A DNA stretch of 41,105 nucleotides, from NCBI GenBank assembly GCA_003647375.1, contig QMMS01000004.1, positions 1-41,105 of the forward strand. The letters run 5' to 3'. The DNA comes from Deltaproteobacteria bacterium. Its GTDB lineage: Bacteria > Desulfobacterota > Desulfobacteria > Desulfobacterales > B30-G6. Both the position numbers and the translations under genes were made by a program. The first letter of the stretch is position 1. Every line of letters starts with the position of its first letter. The notes beneath the pieces were generated by a model. It made no database searches. It was given only the letters and a program-made list of their open reading frames with translations, and had not been told where the DNA came from. This document shows, in pieces, positions 23,571 through 33,789 of this stretch.

Positions 23571-25850
23571 ATGGACAGATCGATTTTAGACTGCATCGGC
23601 AACACCCCTTTGGTGGAAATCCGGGCCCTGAATCCCAATCCCAGGGTCAAGATCCTGGCCAAACTGGAATACTTCAATCCCGGTGGATCCATCAAGGACC
23701 GGACCGCCCTGCGGATGATCGAAAACGGGGAAGCGTCCGGAGAGCTCACCCGGGAAAAAACCGTCATCGAAGCCACCAGTGGGAATACGGGTATCGGCCT
23801 CGCACTTGTTTGTTCGGTCAAGGGATACCGGCTTCTCCTGGCCATGTCGGAATCCGTCAGTGGGGAGCGACGGAAGATTCTCAAGGCAAGGGGTTCGGAA
23901 ATTTTGCTGACACCCGGGCACCTAGGAACCGATGGCGCCATCGAAGAAGCGTATCGCCTGGTACGTGAAAAACCACATCACTATTTTATGACGGACCAGT
24001 TCAACAACGACGCCAACTGGCAGGCCCATTATGACGGCACCGCACCTGAAATATGGGAGCAGACAGGCGGGCACGTCAACAAGGTGATCATGACACTGGG
24101 TACCAGCGGTACGGCCATGGGCGTCTCCCGCAGGATGAAATCGTATGATCCGAGCATCGAGATCATTGGTGTCGAACCTTATCTCGGGCATAAAATTCAA
24201 GGTCTCAAGAATATGAAAGAGGCCTATCGACCTGAGATATTCGACAAAAATCGCCTGGACAGAAAGATCAATATCGAAGACGAAATGGCTTTCGAGATGG
24301 CAAGGCGCCTTGCGCTGGAAGAAGGCCTTTTTGTCGGTATGAGCAGTGGTGCCGCCATGGCCATTGCCCTGGAGGAAGCCGGCAACATGACCGAAGGGAC
24401 GCTGGTGGTCATATTGCCGGACGGAGGTGAACGTTACCTGAGCACACCGCTTTTCACCATCAGGGACAAGGTGGAGTTGAAGCTGTTCAATACCATGAGC
24501 CGCAAAAAAGAGCTGTTCAAACCACTGGTGCCGGGCAAGGTTACCATGTATTCCTGTGGATTGACGGCTCATGCCAGAATCCATCTCGCAGAGTGCCGCC
24601 GGTTTGTTTTTTCCGATCTGCTCAGACGGTATCTCGACTATTGCGGTTATGATGTGACGCACATTATGAATATCACCGACCTTGACGACAAGACCATCGA
24701 CGGGTCGGAAAAAGCCGGCATGGAGCTGTCCGATTTTACCCGCCGGCATATCCATGAATTTGAAAGCGATTTGAAGTTGCTGGGCATCAAACCGGCCGAA
24801 AAATATCCCAGAGCCAGTGATCACACCGGTGATATGGTGTCGATTTCCGAGAAACTTGTCAGAAAAGGCGTTGCCTATGAAAAACTGCGCTCAATCTATT
24901 TCGATATCTCGCGATTCAAGGAATACGGTCGTTTATCGGGGGTAGATATCGACAAGATTCGGCTCGGGGCTACGGTCGATCTGGATGAATACGAGAAGGA
25001 TAACCCTCGGGATTTTACACTCCTGAGACGATCCAAATTGTCCGAGCTGAAAAGAGGAATTTACGTCAAGACCGACTGGGGAAACGTGAGGCCTTCATGG
25101 CATCTCCAATGTGCGGCCATGTCTATGAAGTACCTGGGCGAAAGCTATGACATTCATACCGCCAGCCGTGAACTGGCCTTCCCTCACCACGAAAATGAAA
25201 TTGCCATTGCCGGGGCCCTTACCGGAAAACCGCTGGCACGTTTCTGGATCCATTGCGACCGGGTGCTTGTGGATGGAAAGAAAATGGATGAAAAGGGAGA
25301 TGGCTTGACGATTCAACATCTCATGGACATGGGATTCAGTGGCAGGGAAATTCGATACTGGCTGATTTCGAGTCATTACCGCAGACCGGTCCAGTTTGCC
25401 AGGACCAAACTCGTCAACGCCGGTAATTCGCTCCAAAGAATGGATTCCTGTATCTCCAGGCTTCATGAATTACGTAATGGGCCTTACTATCCGGACCTGG
25501 ATCAGCTATTGTACGATATCCGGCACGGCTTTGTGGATGCCATGGACGATGATCTCAATATCTCCGCCGCCCTGGCAGCCATTTTCAGTATGATCAAGAA
25601 GATCAACCGGCTGATATCGGAACAGGCCCTCAACCAGTCGGATGCTACCAAGATCATCGATGTCTTCAAAAAGATCGATAGGGTTCTCAACCTGTTTGAA
25701 TTTGAAACTCAGGCCCCGGACGCCGACACCCGGCGCCTTCTAGAAAAGCGTAACCAGGCCAGACAACAGCAAAATTGGGATCTTGCCGATAAAATAAGGG
25801 AAGAGCTCATCTTGCGGGGTGTTACGGTCAGGGACCGGAAAAAGATCTGA
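23571..25850 (+). CDS. Cysteine synthase fused to a degenerate cysteinyl-tRNA synthetase
   Basis: A 759-aa fusion. Residues 1-303 are a full PLP-dependent cysteine synthase (CysK/CysM): PLP Lys42 in GGSIKDR, the phosphate loop SGNTG (70-74), GTSGT (177-181) and SSGAA. Residues 303-759 align end to end with CysRS. The four zinc ligands that bind the cysteine thiol are kept: Cys329, Cys514, His539 and Glu543. HIGH, however, reads HLAE (338-341), KMSKS reads KMDEK (571-575), the IHGGG ATP loop reads IHTAS, and the C-terminal anticodon tail is about ten residues short. Cysteine made by the first half may be held and transferred by the second, but not in normal tRNA charging (inference). It starts seven bases after the tmk stop; TGATG couples it to the next gene. 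Confidence 0.93.
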   Translation: MDRSILDCIGNTPLVEIRALNPNPRVKILAKLEYFNPGGSIKDRTALRMIENGEASGELTREKTVIEATSGNTGIGLALVCSVKGYRLLLAMSESVSGERRKILKARGSEILLTPGHLGTDGAIEEAYRLVREKPHHYFMTDQFNNDANWQAHYDGTAPEIWEQTGGHVNKVIMTLGTSGTAMGVSRRMKSYDPSIEIIGVEPYLGHKIQGLKNMKEAYRPEIFDKNRLDRKINIEDEMAFEMARRLALEEGLFVGMSSGAAMAIALEEAGNMTEGTLVVILPDGGERYLSTPLFTIRDKVELKLFNTMSRKKELFKPLVPGKVTMYSCGLTAHARIHLAECRRFVFSDLLRRYLDYCGYDVTHIMNITDLDDKTIDGSEKAGMELSDFTRRHIHEFESDLKLLGIKPAEKYPRASDHTGDMVSISEKLVRKGVAYEKLRSIYFDISRFKEYGRLSGVDIDKIRLGATVDLDEYEKDNPRDFTLLRRSKLSELKRGIYVKTDWGNVRPSWHLQCAAMSMKYLGESYDIHTASRELAFPHHENEIAIAGALTGKPLARFWIHCDRVLVDGKKMDEKGDGLTIQHLMDMGFSGREIRYWLISSHYRRPVQFARTKLVNAGNSLQRMDSCISRLHELRNGPYYPDLDQLLYDIRHGFVDAMDDDLNISAALAAIFSMIKKINRLISEQALNQSDATKIIDVFKKIDRVLNLFEFETQAPDADTRRLLEKRNQARQQQNWDLADKIREELILRGVTVRDRKKI

Positions 25851-26854
25851 TGAAACCCTTATTCTTTCCTCATACTTACGTGACGGAACCGACCATCAAC
25901 GCATGCCGCTATTTTTTCAGCGGTATCTCGGTATTTCAGTCTTCCATGAAACACATCCCGAAACCCATGGAACAATGGGCAGCCCAGGGTTTTCTGGATG
26001 TACAGGTGCCTGACCCGAAAGTTTCCCGGATTTTTGATAAGATTCTGGCCGAAACTGAAAACTGGGCCCGGAGCCATCGCGGTGGTGTGGTCTCCTTTTT
26101 AAAGGGTTACCAGGAAGGGGTTCCGTTTTTTGAACCGTCGTCGGTTTCACAGATACGGCAAGACATCAGGACGGCAGGGCAGACGGTTTCCCCTGATGCA
26201 TCGCAGCAGGATGCCCTCCTTCGGGCACGCATATTTCTTCAGATAGCCCAGGATTTTGACGCCCATAACCAGTGGCTCTCCCATCAGATGCTACAGCAGG
26301 AAGCCATGGAAAGAAGCTTGTACCGGGAACTCAGAGGCGATGAGCGGTCCATGGACAGGGTCACCGGGCCCGGTCAACCATGGGAGAACGAGGACACGTT
26401 TCAGTATATGATACTGGATCGTCTGAAAGCATGGTCTCGTGTCATGCTTTCTCATGGCCACGTAGGACCCCTGGTGACAACCGCTGCTTCCGTTCTGACG
26501 TTGATCCAGGAGCATGTACCGGATACCGAAAAGTTTATCCTGGCGGCCACGATCCCGGCTATCCACAAGGACGCGGCAATTGCGAAAGAGGAACGGCGGG
26601 ACCTGATTGGCTATTGTGAAAAACTGGTGTATACCCCCATGCCCCTCCTAAACGATTCCGGGTTGCTGGATACCTATCCTGTTGAAATTACGGATAACTT
26701 TTCCATGAAACTCTACCTGCTGCCGGGGATAGCCCCGCAATCTTTATTTCGCCGGTTTGTTGAGGGGGAGCTCCCTGGTGACGGGGATGCCGCCGACGAG
26801 ACAAACACACTGATCGGGTATATCAATAAAGATATTTCTGCGAATTGTCAGTAA
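25850..26854 (+). CDS. Hypothetical protein coupled to the CysK-CysRS fusion
   Basis: A 334-aa protein that I do not recognise. It is mostly helical and soluble, without signal peptide, membrane span or cysteine cluster. It begins MKPLFFPHTYVTEPTINACR. A middle stretch, ARIFLQIAQDFDAHNQWLSHQMLQQE, is strongly helical. Its ATG shares the A with the upstream stop (TGATG), so translation is coupled to the fusion enzyme and the two products are likely made in fixed ratio. It is the last gene of the surE run. A link to cysteine or sulfur metabolism is only a guess from position. Confidence 0.75.
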   Translation: MKPLFFPHTYVTEPTINACRYFFSGISVFQSSMKHIPKPMEQWAAQGFLDVQVPDPKVSRIFDKILAETENWARSHRGGVVSFLKGYQEGVPFFEPSSVSQIRQDIRTAGQTVSPDASQQDALLRARIFLQIAQDFDAHNQWLSHQMLQQEAMERSLYRELRGDERSMDRVTGPGQPWENEDTFQYMILDRLKAWSRVMLSHGHVGPLVTTAASVLTLIQEHVPDTEKFILAATIPAIHKDAAIAKEERRDLIGYCEKLVYTPMPLLNDSGLLDTYPVEITDNFSMKLYLLPGIAPQSLFRRFVEGELPGDGDAADETNTLIGYINKDISANCQ

Positions 26855-26860
26855 GAAGTC

Positions 26861-26887
26861 TTGACTCGAAAAATGAATTGGTATAAT
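26861..26887 (+). promoter_or_regulatory. Possible promoter of the ferredoxin gene
   Basis: TTGACT (26861-26866) and a perfect TATAAT (26882-26887) are separated by 15 bases, two short of the optimum. The pair begins seven bases after the preceding stop and about 70 bases before the ferredoxin start. Confidence 0.45.
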
Positions 26888-26957
26888 GGCATTTTCGTTG
26901 ATTAAAAAAAATGGTGATTGACACCATGACTGAACATTATGAAAGGAGGCATAAAAA

Positions 26958-27146
26958 ATGGCTTTTGTACCTACTGTTGATGAGGCAAAATGTGTGGGCT
27001 GTGAAGAATGTGTTGATGTCTGTCCTACCGAAGTTTTCGAAATGGTTGATGAAAAATCATCACCCGTGAATGCGGAAGAATGTCTGGGCTGTGAGAGTTG
27101 TGTGGAAGTATGTGAAGAAGACGCAATTGTCGTTGAAGAGACCTAA
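26958..27146 (+). CDS. 2[4Fe-4S] ferredoxin
   Basis: A 62-aa low-potential electron carrier. Two four-cysteine motifs are visible: C-VG-C-EE-C-VDV-CP near residues 12-23, and C-LG-C-ES-C-VEV-C near 43-53. The second lacks the usual Pro after the last Cys (Glu-Glu instead). The protein is very acidic, like clostridial-type ferredoxins. A strong AAAGGAGG site lies eight bases before the ATG. It has its own promoter-like element and a following hairpin, so it is probably transcribed alone and abundantly. The partner enzymes are not in the window. Confidence 0.95.
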   Translation: MAFVPTVDEAKCVGCEECVDVCPTEVFEMVDEKSSPVNAEECLGCESCVEVCEEDAIVVEET

Positions 27147-27164
27147 TCATTTCATATTCTGAAG

Positions 27165-27199
27165 TTCCCCTGGCCGAGGCTTGCCAAAGGCCAGGGGAA
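27165..27199 (+). terminator. Terminator-like hairpin after the ferredoxin gene
   Basis: TTCCCCTGGCC and GGCCAGGGGAA form a perfect 11-bp stem with a 13-base loop, starting 18 bases after the ferredoxin stop. There is no T-run directly after it, so it may act as a weak terminator or protect the 3' end of the message. Confidence 0.65.
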
Positions 27200-27221
27200 A
27201 TCGGATAAATTTATCCTTCGG

Positions 27222-27412
27222 ATGTCATTTACACTTCGTGCGATATTATACCCTGCGGGCGTCATTACGCCTGCGGCTGTCATTAATTCTTCGAATGTCA
27301 TTATGCCTGCGGCTGATATTTGCGCTATGCGCGATATTCATTGTTACTAATGGCTGACAGCAACAATGAATGACACGAAGTAAATGACCATAAATGACGC
27401 GGAGCAAATGAC
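27222..27412. repeat. Array of 18-bp units that flips orientation
   Basis: In 27223-27338 the motif GTCATT or GATATT recurs at 27223, 27241, 27261, 27279, 27297, 27315 and 27333, that is every 18 bases with one slightly longer step. Each unit usually holds a small loop such as GCCTGCGGC or ATTCTTCGAAT. After a central dyad (ATTCATTGTT / AACAATGAAT), the reverse complement AATGAC recurs at 27369, 27383, 27393 and 27407. The whole array fills the gap between the ferredoxin hairpin and the response-regulator gene. There are no spacers, so it is not a CRISPR array. The remaining bases up to 27483 are AT-rich and hold no gene. Confidence 0.7.
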
Positions 27413-27483
27413 ATTCGTTTGAAATATATTACTATTTTAAACGAATAAGCCTAACACGTAAAACGTAAAACCTAAAACGCTCT

Positions 27484-28713
27484 CTAAACCATAAAGTGCT
27501 GTTTTTCCATTGGGGTGATACAGACGGTCGATGATTTCAATTCGTTCAGGAGGGCCTGGGCCTGGTCATTCTTTGTGTCGATGGCGGCATCTGTCTGCCC
27601 GGGGTCATGGTGGAACACGTAGAGGGTGCCCACTTTGGCACGATGTGCCAGATGGATCACTTCCGTGATGGATGAATGCCCCCAGCGAACTTTTTGGGCG
27701 TACTCATCTTCGCTATAGGTGCAATCGGTGATCAATGCGTCTGTATTCCGGATGAAGGTCGTCAATTTCTTGATGTAGGCGCTGTTGTAAAAGCGGCTCG
27801 TTTTTGGAAAAAGTTCATTGTCGGTGATGTAGCAGATGGAGCGGTCCTTGTAATCGATCCGGTACCCCAGGCAATGTCCCGGGTGATTGAGCAGAATCGT
27901 CTGAATCTTGATGCCGTCGATGGAAACAGTGCCTTCCTTCAGGTTTTGAAAGGATACGGTAGCTCCGAATTCCTTGATTTCGATGGGGAAATAGACACCA
28001 TCCATCTGTCCGGAAATCAGTTCACGTATGGAAATGTCCCCATGGGCCGGCCCCATGATCTCGAATTCATTGCCCTGCTTGTACAGGGGTGTGAAAAAGG
28101 GGAGGGCATTGATGTGATCCCAATGGGGATGGGAAATGAATATCTTGGCCTCGATCTGTGAACGGTTCTGGGCTCCGAGGTGATCCGACAAGGATTTGAT
28201 GCCTGTCCCGGCATCGAAGATAAAGAGACTGCCTTTTGGAAACTCAAGGCTTACGCAGCTCGTATTGCCACCGTACCGAATAGTTTCTTGTCCCGGAACG
28301 GGCAACGTACCCCGGATGCCCCAGAAGGTCAATTCGACGCGGTCTTCCACTATGCGTTGGATCTGTCCCGCGATTTTATCGGGAGCCACCGGTTTGACGA
28401 TATAACCATCGGCGCCCATGTCAAATGCCCGTTTCCTGTCAATTTCATAGGTTTTGCCGGTGACCACGACAATCTTGGTGTTGTCCAGACCGGGTTCGGC
28501 TCTCACCTGCTTGCACAGCTCAAAGCCGTCGATGTCCGGCATCATGATGTCGAGTATGAGGCAATCCGGTTTGAGGCGTATGATTTCCTGGAGAGCACTG
28601 GAGCTGGTGGTGCTGGATGCGATTGTCAATAAATCCGAAGTCAGGTATTTGGTCAGGAACTTGATAAAGATCCGATCGTCGTCAACGATGAAATATGTTC
28701 GTTTTTCATGCAT
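27484..28713 (-). CDS. Response regulator receiver fused to metallo-beta-lactamase-fold domain
   Basis: A 409-aa two-domain protein. Residues 1-125 are a CheY-like receiver with the acidic pocket DDD (11-13), phospho-acceptor Asp55 (LILDIMMPD), Thr in VVVTG, and Lys in IVKP. From about 130 a metallo-beta-lactamase fold starts FWGIRGTLPVPG..RYGGNTSCV, with the metal motif SHPHWDH (HxHxDH), further ligands in LLNHPGH, TDCTYSEDE and a final His near YVFHHD. This output domain resembles the RNase Z/PhnP-like hydrolase branch, but its substrate is unknown; it is not a DNA-binding regulator. It lies downstream of the hybrid kinase and HD-GYP genes on the same strand, so it may receive phosphate from that kinase. 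Confidence 0.9.
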   Translation of the reverse strand: MHEKRTYFIVDDDRIFIKFLTKYLTSDLLTIASSTTSSSALQEIIRLKPDCLILDIMMPDIDGFELCKQVRAEPGLDNTKIVVVTGKTYEIDRKRAFDMGADGYIVKPVAPDKIAGQIQRIVEDRVELTFWGIRGTLPVPGQETIRYGGNTSCVSLEFPKGSLFIFDAGTGIKSLSDHLGAQNRSQIEAKIFISHPHWDHINALPFFTPLYKQGNEFEIMGPAHGDISIRELISGQMDGVYFPIEIKEFGATVSFQNLKEGTVSIDGIKIQTILLNHPGHCLGYRIDYKDRSICYITDNELFPKTSRFYNSAYIKKLTTFIRNTDALITDCTYSEDEYAQKVRWGHSSITEVIHLAHRAKVGTLYVFHHDPGQTDAAIDTKNDQAQALLNELKSSTVCITPMEKQHFMV

Positions 28714-28726
28714 GGCTCAGCCACTT

Positions 28727-28859
28727 AAATCCGAAGCACGAAATTCGAAAACCTAAACAATACCCAATGATACAAATTCGAATGATCAAAACAAACAGTA
28801 TAAAGTATAATCCCATGAGCTGTTTTGGTCATTTGGGTATTCGATATTGTTTCGGATTT
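28727..28859. repeat. 133-bp imperfect palindromic element
   Basis: AAATCCGAA (28727-28735) pairs with TTCGGATTT (28851-28859). Further in, AATACCCAATGA pairs with TCATTTGGGTATT, and AATGATCAAAACA with TGTTTTGGTCATT. A further TTCGGATTT-like copy follows at about 28873. It occupies most of the gap between the metallo-beta-lactamase regulator gene and the HD-GYP gene. It appears to be a small dispersed repeat inserted between two signalling genes that may share a transcript. Confidence 0.6.
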
Positions 28860-28919
28860 AGATATTAGATATTCGGATTTCCTCACTCTTATCGTTGGTA
28901 GTAAATCAGCTGCTTGCCT

Positions 28920-29947
28920 TTATGGATTTTCGCTGGCGATTCGCCGGAACACCGGCAGGGATTTTATAAAGAGGTCATAAAAATAGGGGTCGAAGTGATT
29001 TCCCTTGGCTTTTTCCATTTTTCTGAGAACCTCGTCTTCTGGGTCGGCCTTGCGATAAACCCTATCCTGGCTGAGGGCGTCGTAAACATCTACCAGGGCA
29101 ACTATTCGTGCTGCCTCAGGAATCTCTTCAGCTGACCTGTTTTCAGGGTAACCCTTTCCTTCCCATTTCTCATGGTGAAAGAGCGCTATGTCCTGGGCCA
29201 ATTGCAGCATGGGAAATTCAGAGTTCCCCAATATTTGACCACCGATGGTCGTGTGTGACTTGATCACCTCAAACTCATCTGTGGTAAGAGGTCCCTTCTT
29301 TTGCAGGATGGCGTCCGGAACGCCGATTTTTCCAATGTCATGCATGGGTGCGGCCAGACGGATATCGTTCACCTGCTGCTCGGTCCACCCCGCGGCCTCG
29401 GCCAGATAGGCACTGTAGAGACCGATTCTCCTGACATGCCCTCCGGTTTCTTCATCCCTGGATTCAAGTGCCGTCAAGAGTCGAAGAATGGTTTCTTCCT
29501 GGGTCTGGCGGATCAGACGGGTCTGTTTCTGGACGATTTTTTCGAGTCCTGCCCCGTAGTCTCTGAGTGTTCTCTCCAGCCTGACGGTTCTTTCCCCGAC
29601 AGTGAGACGGGCGCGCAGTTCATCGGGTTCAAACGGTTTAACAACATAATCATCCACGCCGACTTCGGATAAGCCTTTGACCACATCCTCCTTGTCTCCC
29701 CTCGACGTCAGGAGAATCGTATAGACATAAGGCTTTTCTCTTCCCCGACTGCGGATATGACCCACCAGTTCCAGGCCGTCCATTTCCGGCATCATCCAGT
29801 CTGTGATGACGATGTCGAAATCCTTGGAAAGAAAATGCTCCAGGGCATCCAGTCCGTTTTCCGAGGTGATGACATGGTGGCCCCACTTTTCGAGGAAGTG
29901 CTGCAGCCTGCGCCGGGTCACCCCCTCGTCTTCAGCTATCAGTATCT

Positions 29948-29951
<4 letters not shown>
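28920..29951 (-). CDS. Response regulator with HD-GYP phosphodiesterase domain
   Basis: A 343-aa regulator. The receiver domain (1-120) shows AEDEG, the phospho-acceptor Asp in VITDWMMPEMDG, and VVKPF. After a coiled linker comes an HD-GYP domain with HDIGKIGVPDAIL, IKSHTTIGGQI, and HHEKWEGKGYP. The GYP motif is kept, although the preceding residues read EGKGYP rather than DGSGYP. Such domains hydrolyse cyclic di-GMP (or cGAMP in some delta-group bacteria), so it probably lowers second-messenger levels when phosphorylated. Its ATG overlaps the stop of the hybrid kinase (ATGA), which strongly suggests the kinase is its partner. Confidence 0.93.
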
Positions 29952-32590
<2,639 letters not shown>

Positions 32591-32723
32591 CGTCGGCAGT
32601 CTATGATAAAATGGCGAAAACTACAACAGTATTTTCCCGGCCGACCCCCACCGGTTGTTATTGCCGTTTCAATTTAAACATATATATTGCGATCCAGGCA
32701 AAACTGTGGTAGTTTCCCACATC

Positions 32724-33056
32724 ATGAAACAGTATGTTGTCGATGAGATAAGAGCTGAAGATTATAAACAAATCAAAGCCTTTATCGAAAATGAATATGG
32801 GAAACCAGAACTGGGAGGAATCTACTGGATTCCGGTGAAGGAGGCGCTGCTGACATCGCTCCAGGCATCCCACCAGTCGTGTCAACCGTTCTATGTTGCC
32901 CTGGACCTTGAGCCCGGCAGGTTGTGCTGCGAACTGCTGATCCGAACCAAACAACGCGTGCGCTGCGATTGTATGGGCTATGCGAACGAAGAACAGCGTA
33001 ACTGGATTATCAGCAGAATCGACCGGGTGTTTAAAAAACTGGAGCTCATTACATAA
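32724..33056 (+). CDS. Small conserved-type hypothetical protein
   Basis: A 110-aa cytosolic protein beginning MKQYVVDEIRAEDYKQIKAF. It shows GIYWIPV, the segment CQPFYVALDLEPGRLCCELL, and a Cys pair in RVRCDCMGYA; overall an alpha/beta layout without membrane span. I know no function for it. The ATG at 32724 is chosen because the conserved-looking part starts there; a TTG at 32655 would add 23 poorly protein-like residues. It lies four bases before the acyltransferase gene on the same strand, so it is probably the first gene of the plsC-rnj-ftsK run. It is divergent from the hybrid kinase. Confidence 0.65.
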   Translation: MKQYVVDEIRAEDYKQIKAFIENEYGKPELGGIYWIPVKEALLTSLQASHQSCQPFYVALDLEPGRLCCELLIRTKQRVRCDCMGYANEEQRNWIISRIDRVFKKLELIT

Positions 33057-33060
33057 TCCC

Positions 33061-33786
33061 ATGATACGTCATTTTCTGCATTCGATCTTCATCATTGTCT
33101 ATGTTGTTCTGGCAACGGCTGTTATGGCCACCGTCGTTATCGTCGTCGCTTTTTTCAGCAGGGATGGAAATGCCCCTCATCTGGTAGCCAGGGCATGGGC
33201 GCGATCCATTCTGTTCATTAGTGGTATTCATGTGCATGTCAATGGGCTTGAAAACCTGAACATCGGCGGTTCCTGTATTTTGATGCCCAACCATCAGAGC
33301 AATTTTGACATACCGGTCCTGCTGGGGTGTCTTCCCGTCCAGTTCAGGTGGCTGGCAAAGGCCGAGTTGTTCAAAATACCGATATTTGGCCGTGGCATGC
33401 GGGGCTGTGGTTATATCAGTATCGACAGGTCCAACCGCAAACTAGCCTTCCAAAGTCTGGCTGAGGCTGCGACCAAAATCAGGAATGGGGTATCGGTACT
33501 GATTTTCCCGGAAGGAACCAGGAGCTGGGACGGAAAGATCCTGCCGTTTAAAAAGGGCGGTTTCGTGTTGTCCGTGGATGCAGGTGTTCCCATCGTACCG
33601 GTCGTCATTTTCAATACGTGGTCCATCATGCCGAAAGGCAGACTGCTTATCAGGACACGATCGGTCCGAATGGATATCCTGGCGCCCATACCTACGTCCG
33701 GTTATACACGTGAAACAAAGGATGATCTCATGGATACCGTGAGGAAAACCATCTGTAACGCATTTGAAGAGAAAGCCTGTGAATAG
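33061..33786 (+). CDS. plsC: 1-acyl-sn-glycerol-3-phosphate acyltransferase (PlsC family)
   Basis: A 241-aa membrane-bound acyltransferase that makes phosphatidic acid from lysophosphatidic acid in phospholipid synthesis. An N-terminal hydrophobic anchor (about 8-32) precedes the acyltransferase core. The core has the catalytic H-x4-D motif NHQSNFD (His78, Asp83), the GCGYISIDR block, the glycerol-phosphate-binding FPEGTRS motif, and VPIVPVVIFN. Length is standard. It starts four bases after the small hypothetical and ends three bases before the RNase J gene. Exact acyl-acceptor specificity is not shown by sequence. Confidence 0.9.
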   Translation: MIRHFLHSIFIIVYVVLATAVMATVVIVVAFFSRDGNAPHLVARAWARSILFISGIHVHVNGLENLNIGGSCILMPNHQSNFDIPVLLGCLPVQFRWLAKAELFKIPIFGRGMRGCGYISIDRSNRKLAFQSLAEAATKIRNGVSVLIFPEGTRSWDGKILPFKKGGFVLSVDAGVPIVPVVIFNTWSIMPKGRLLIRTRSVRMDILAPIPTSGYTRETKDDLMDTVRKTICNAFEEKACE

Positions 33787-33789
33787 CAC

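Noticed and set aside
23922..24824. 300-aa minus-strand open frame
   Set aside because: Antisense shadow of the fusion gene with no domain.
27222..27412. CRISPR array
   Set aside because: Units are 18 bp without spacers, vary inside and flip orientation, and no cas gene is near.
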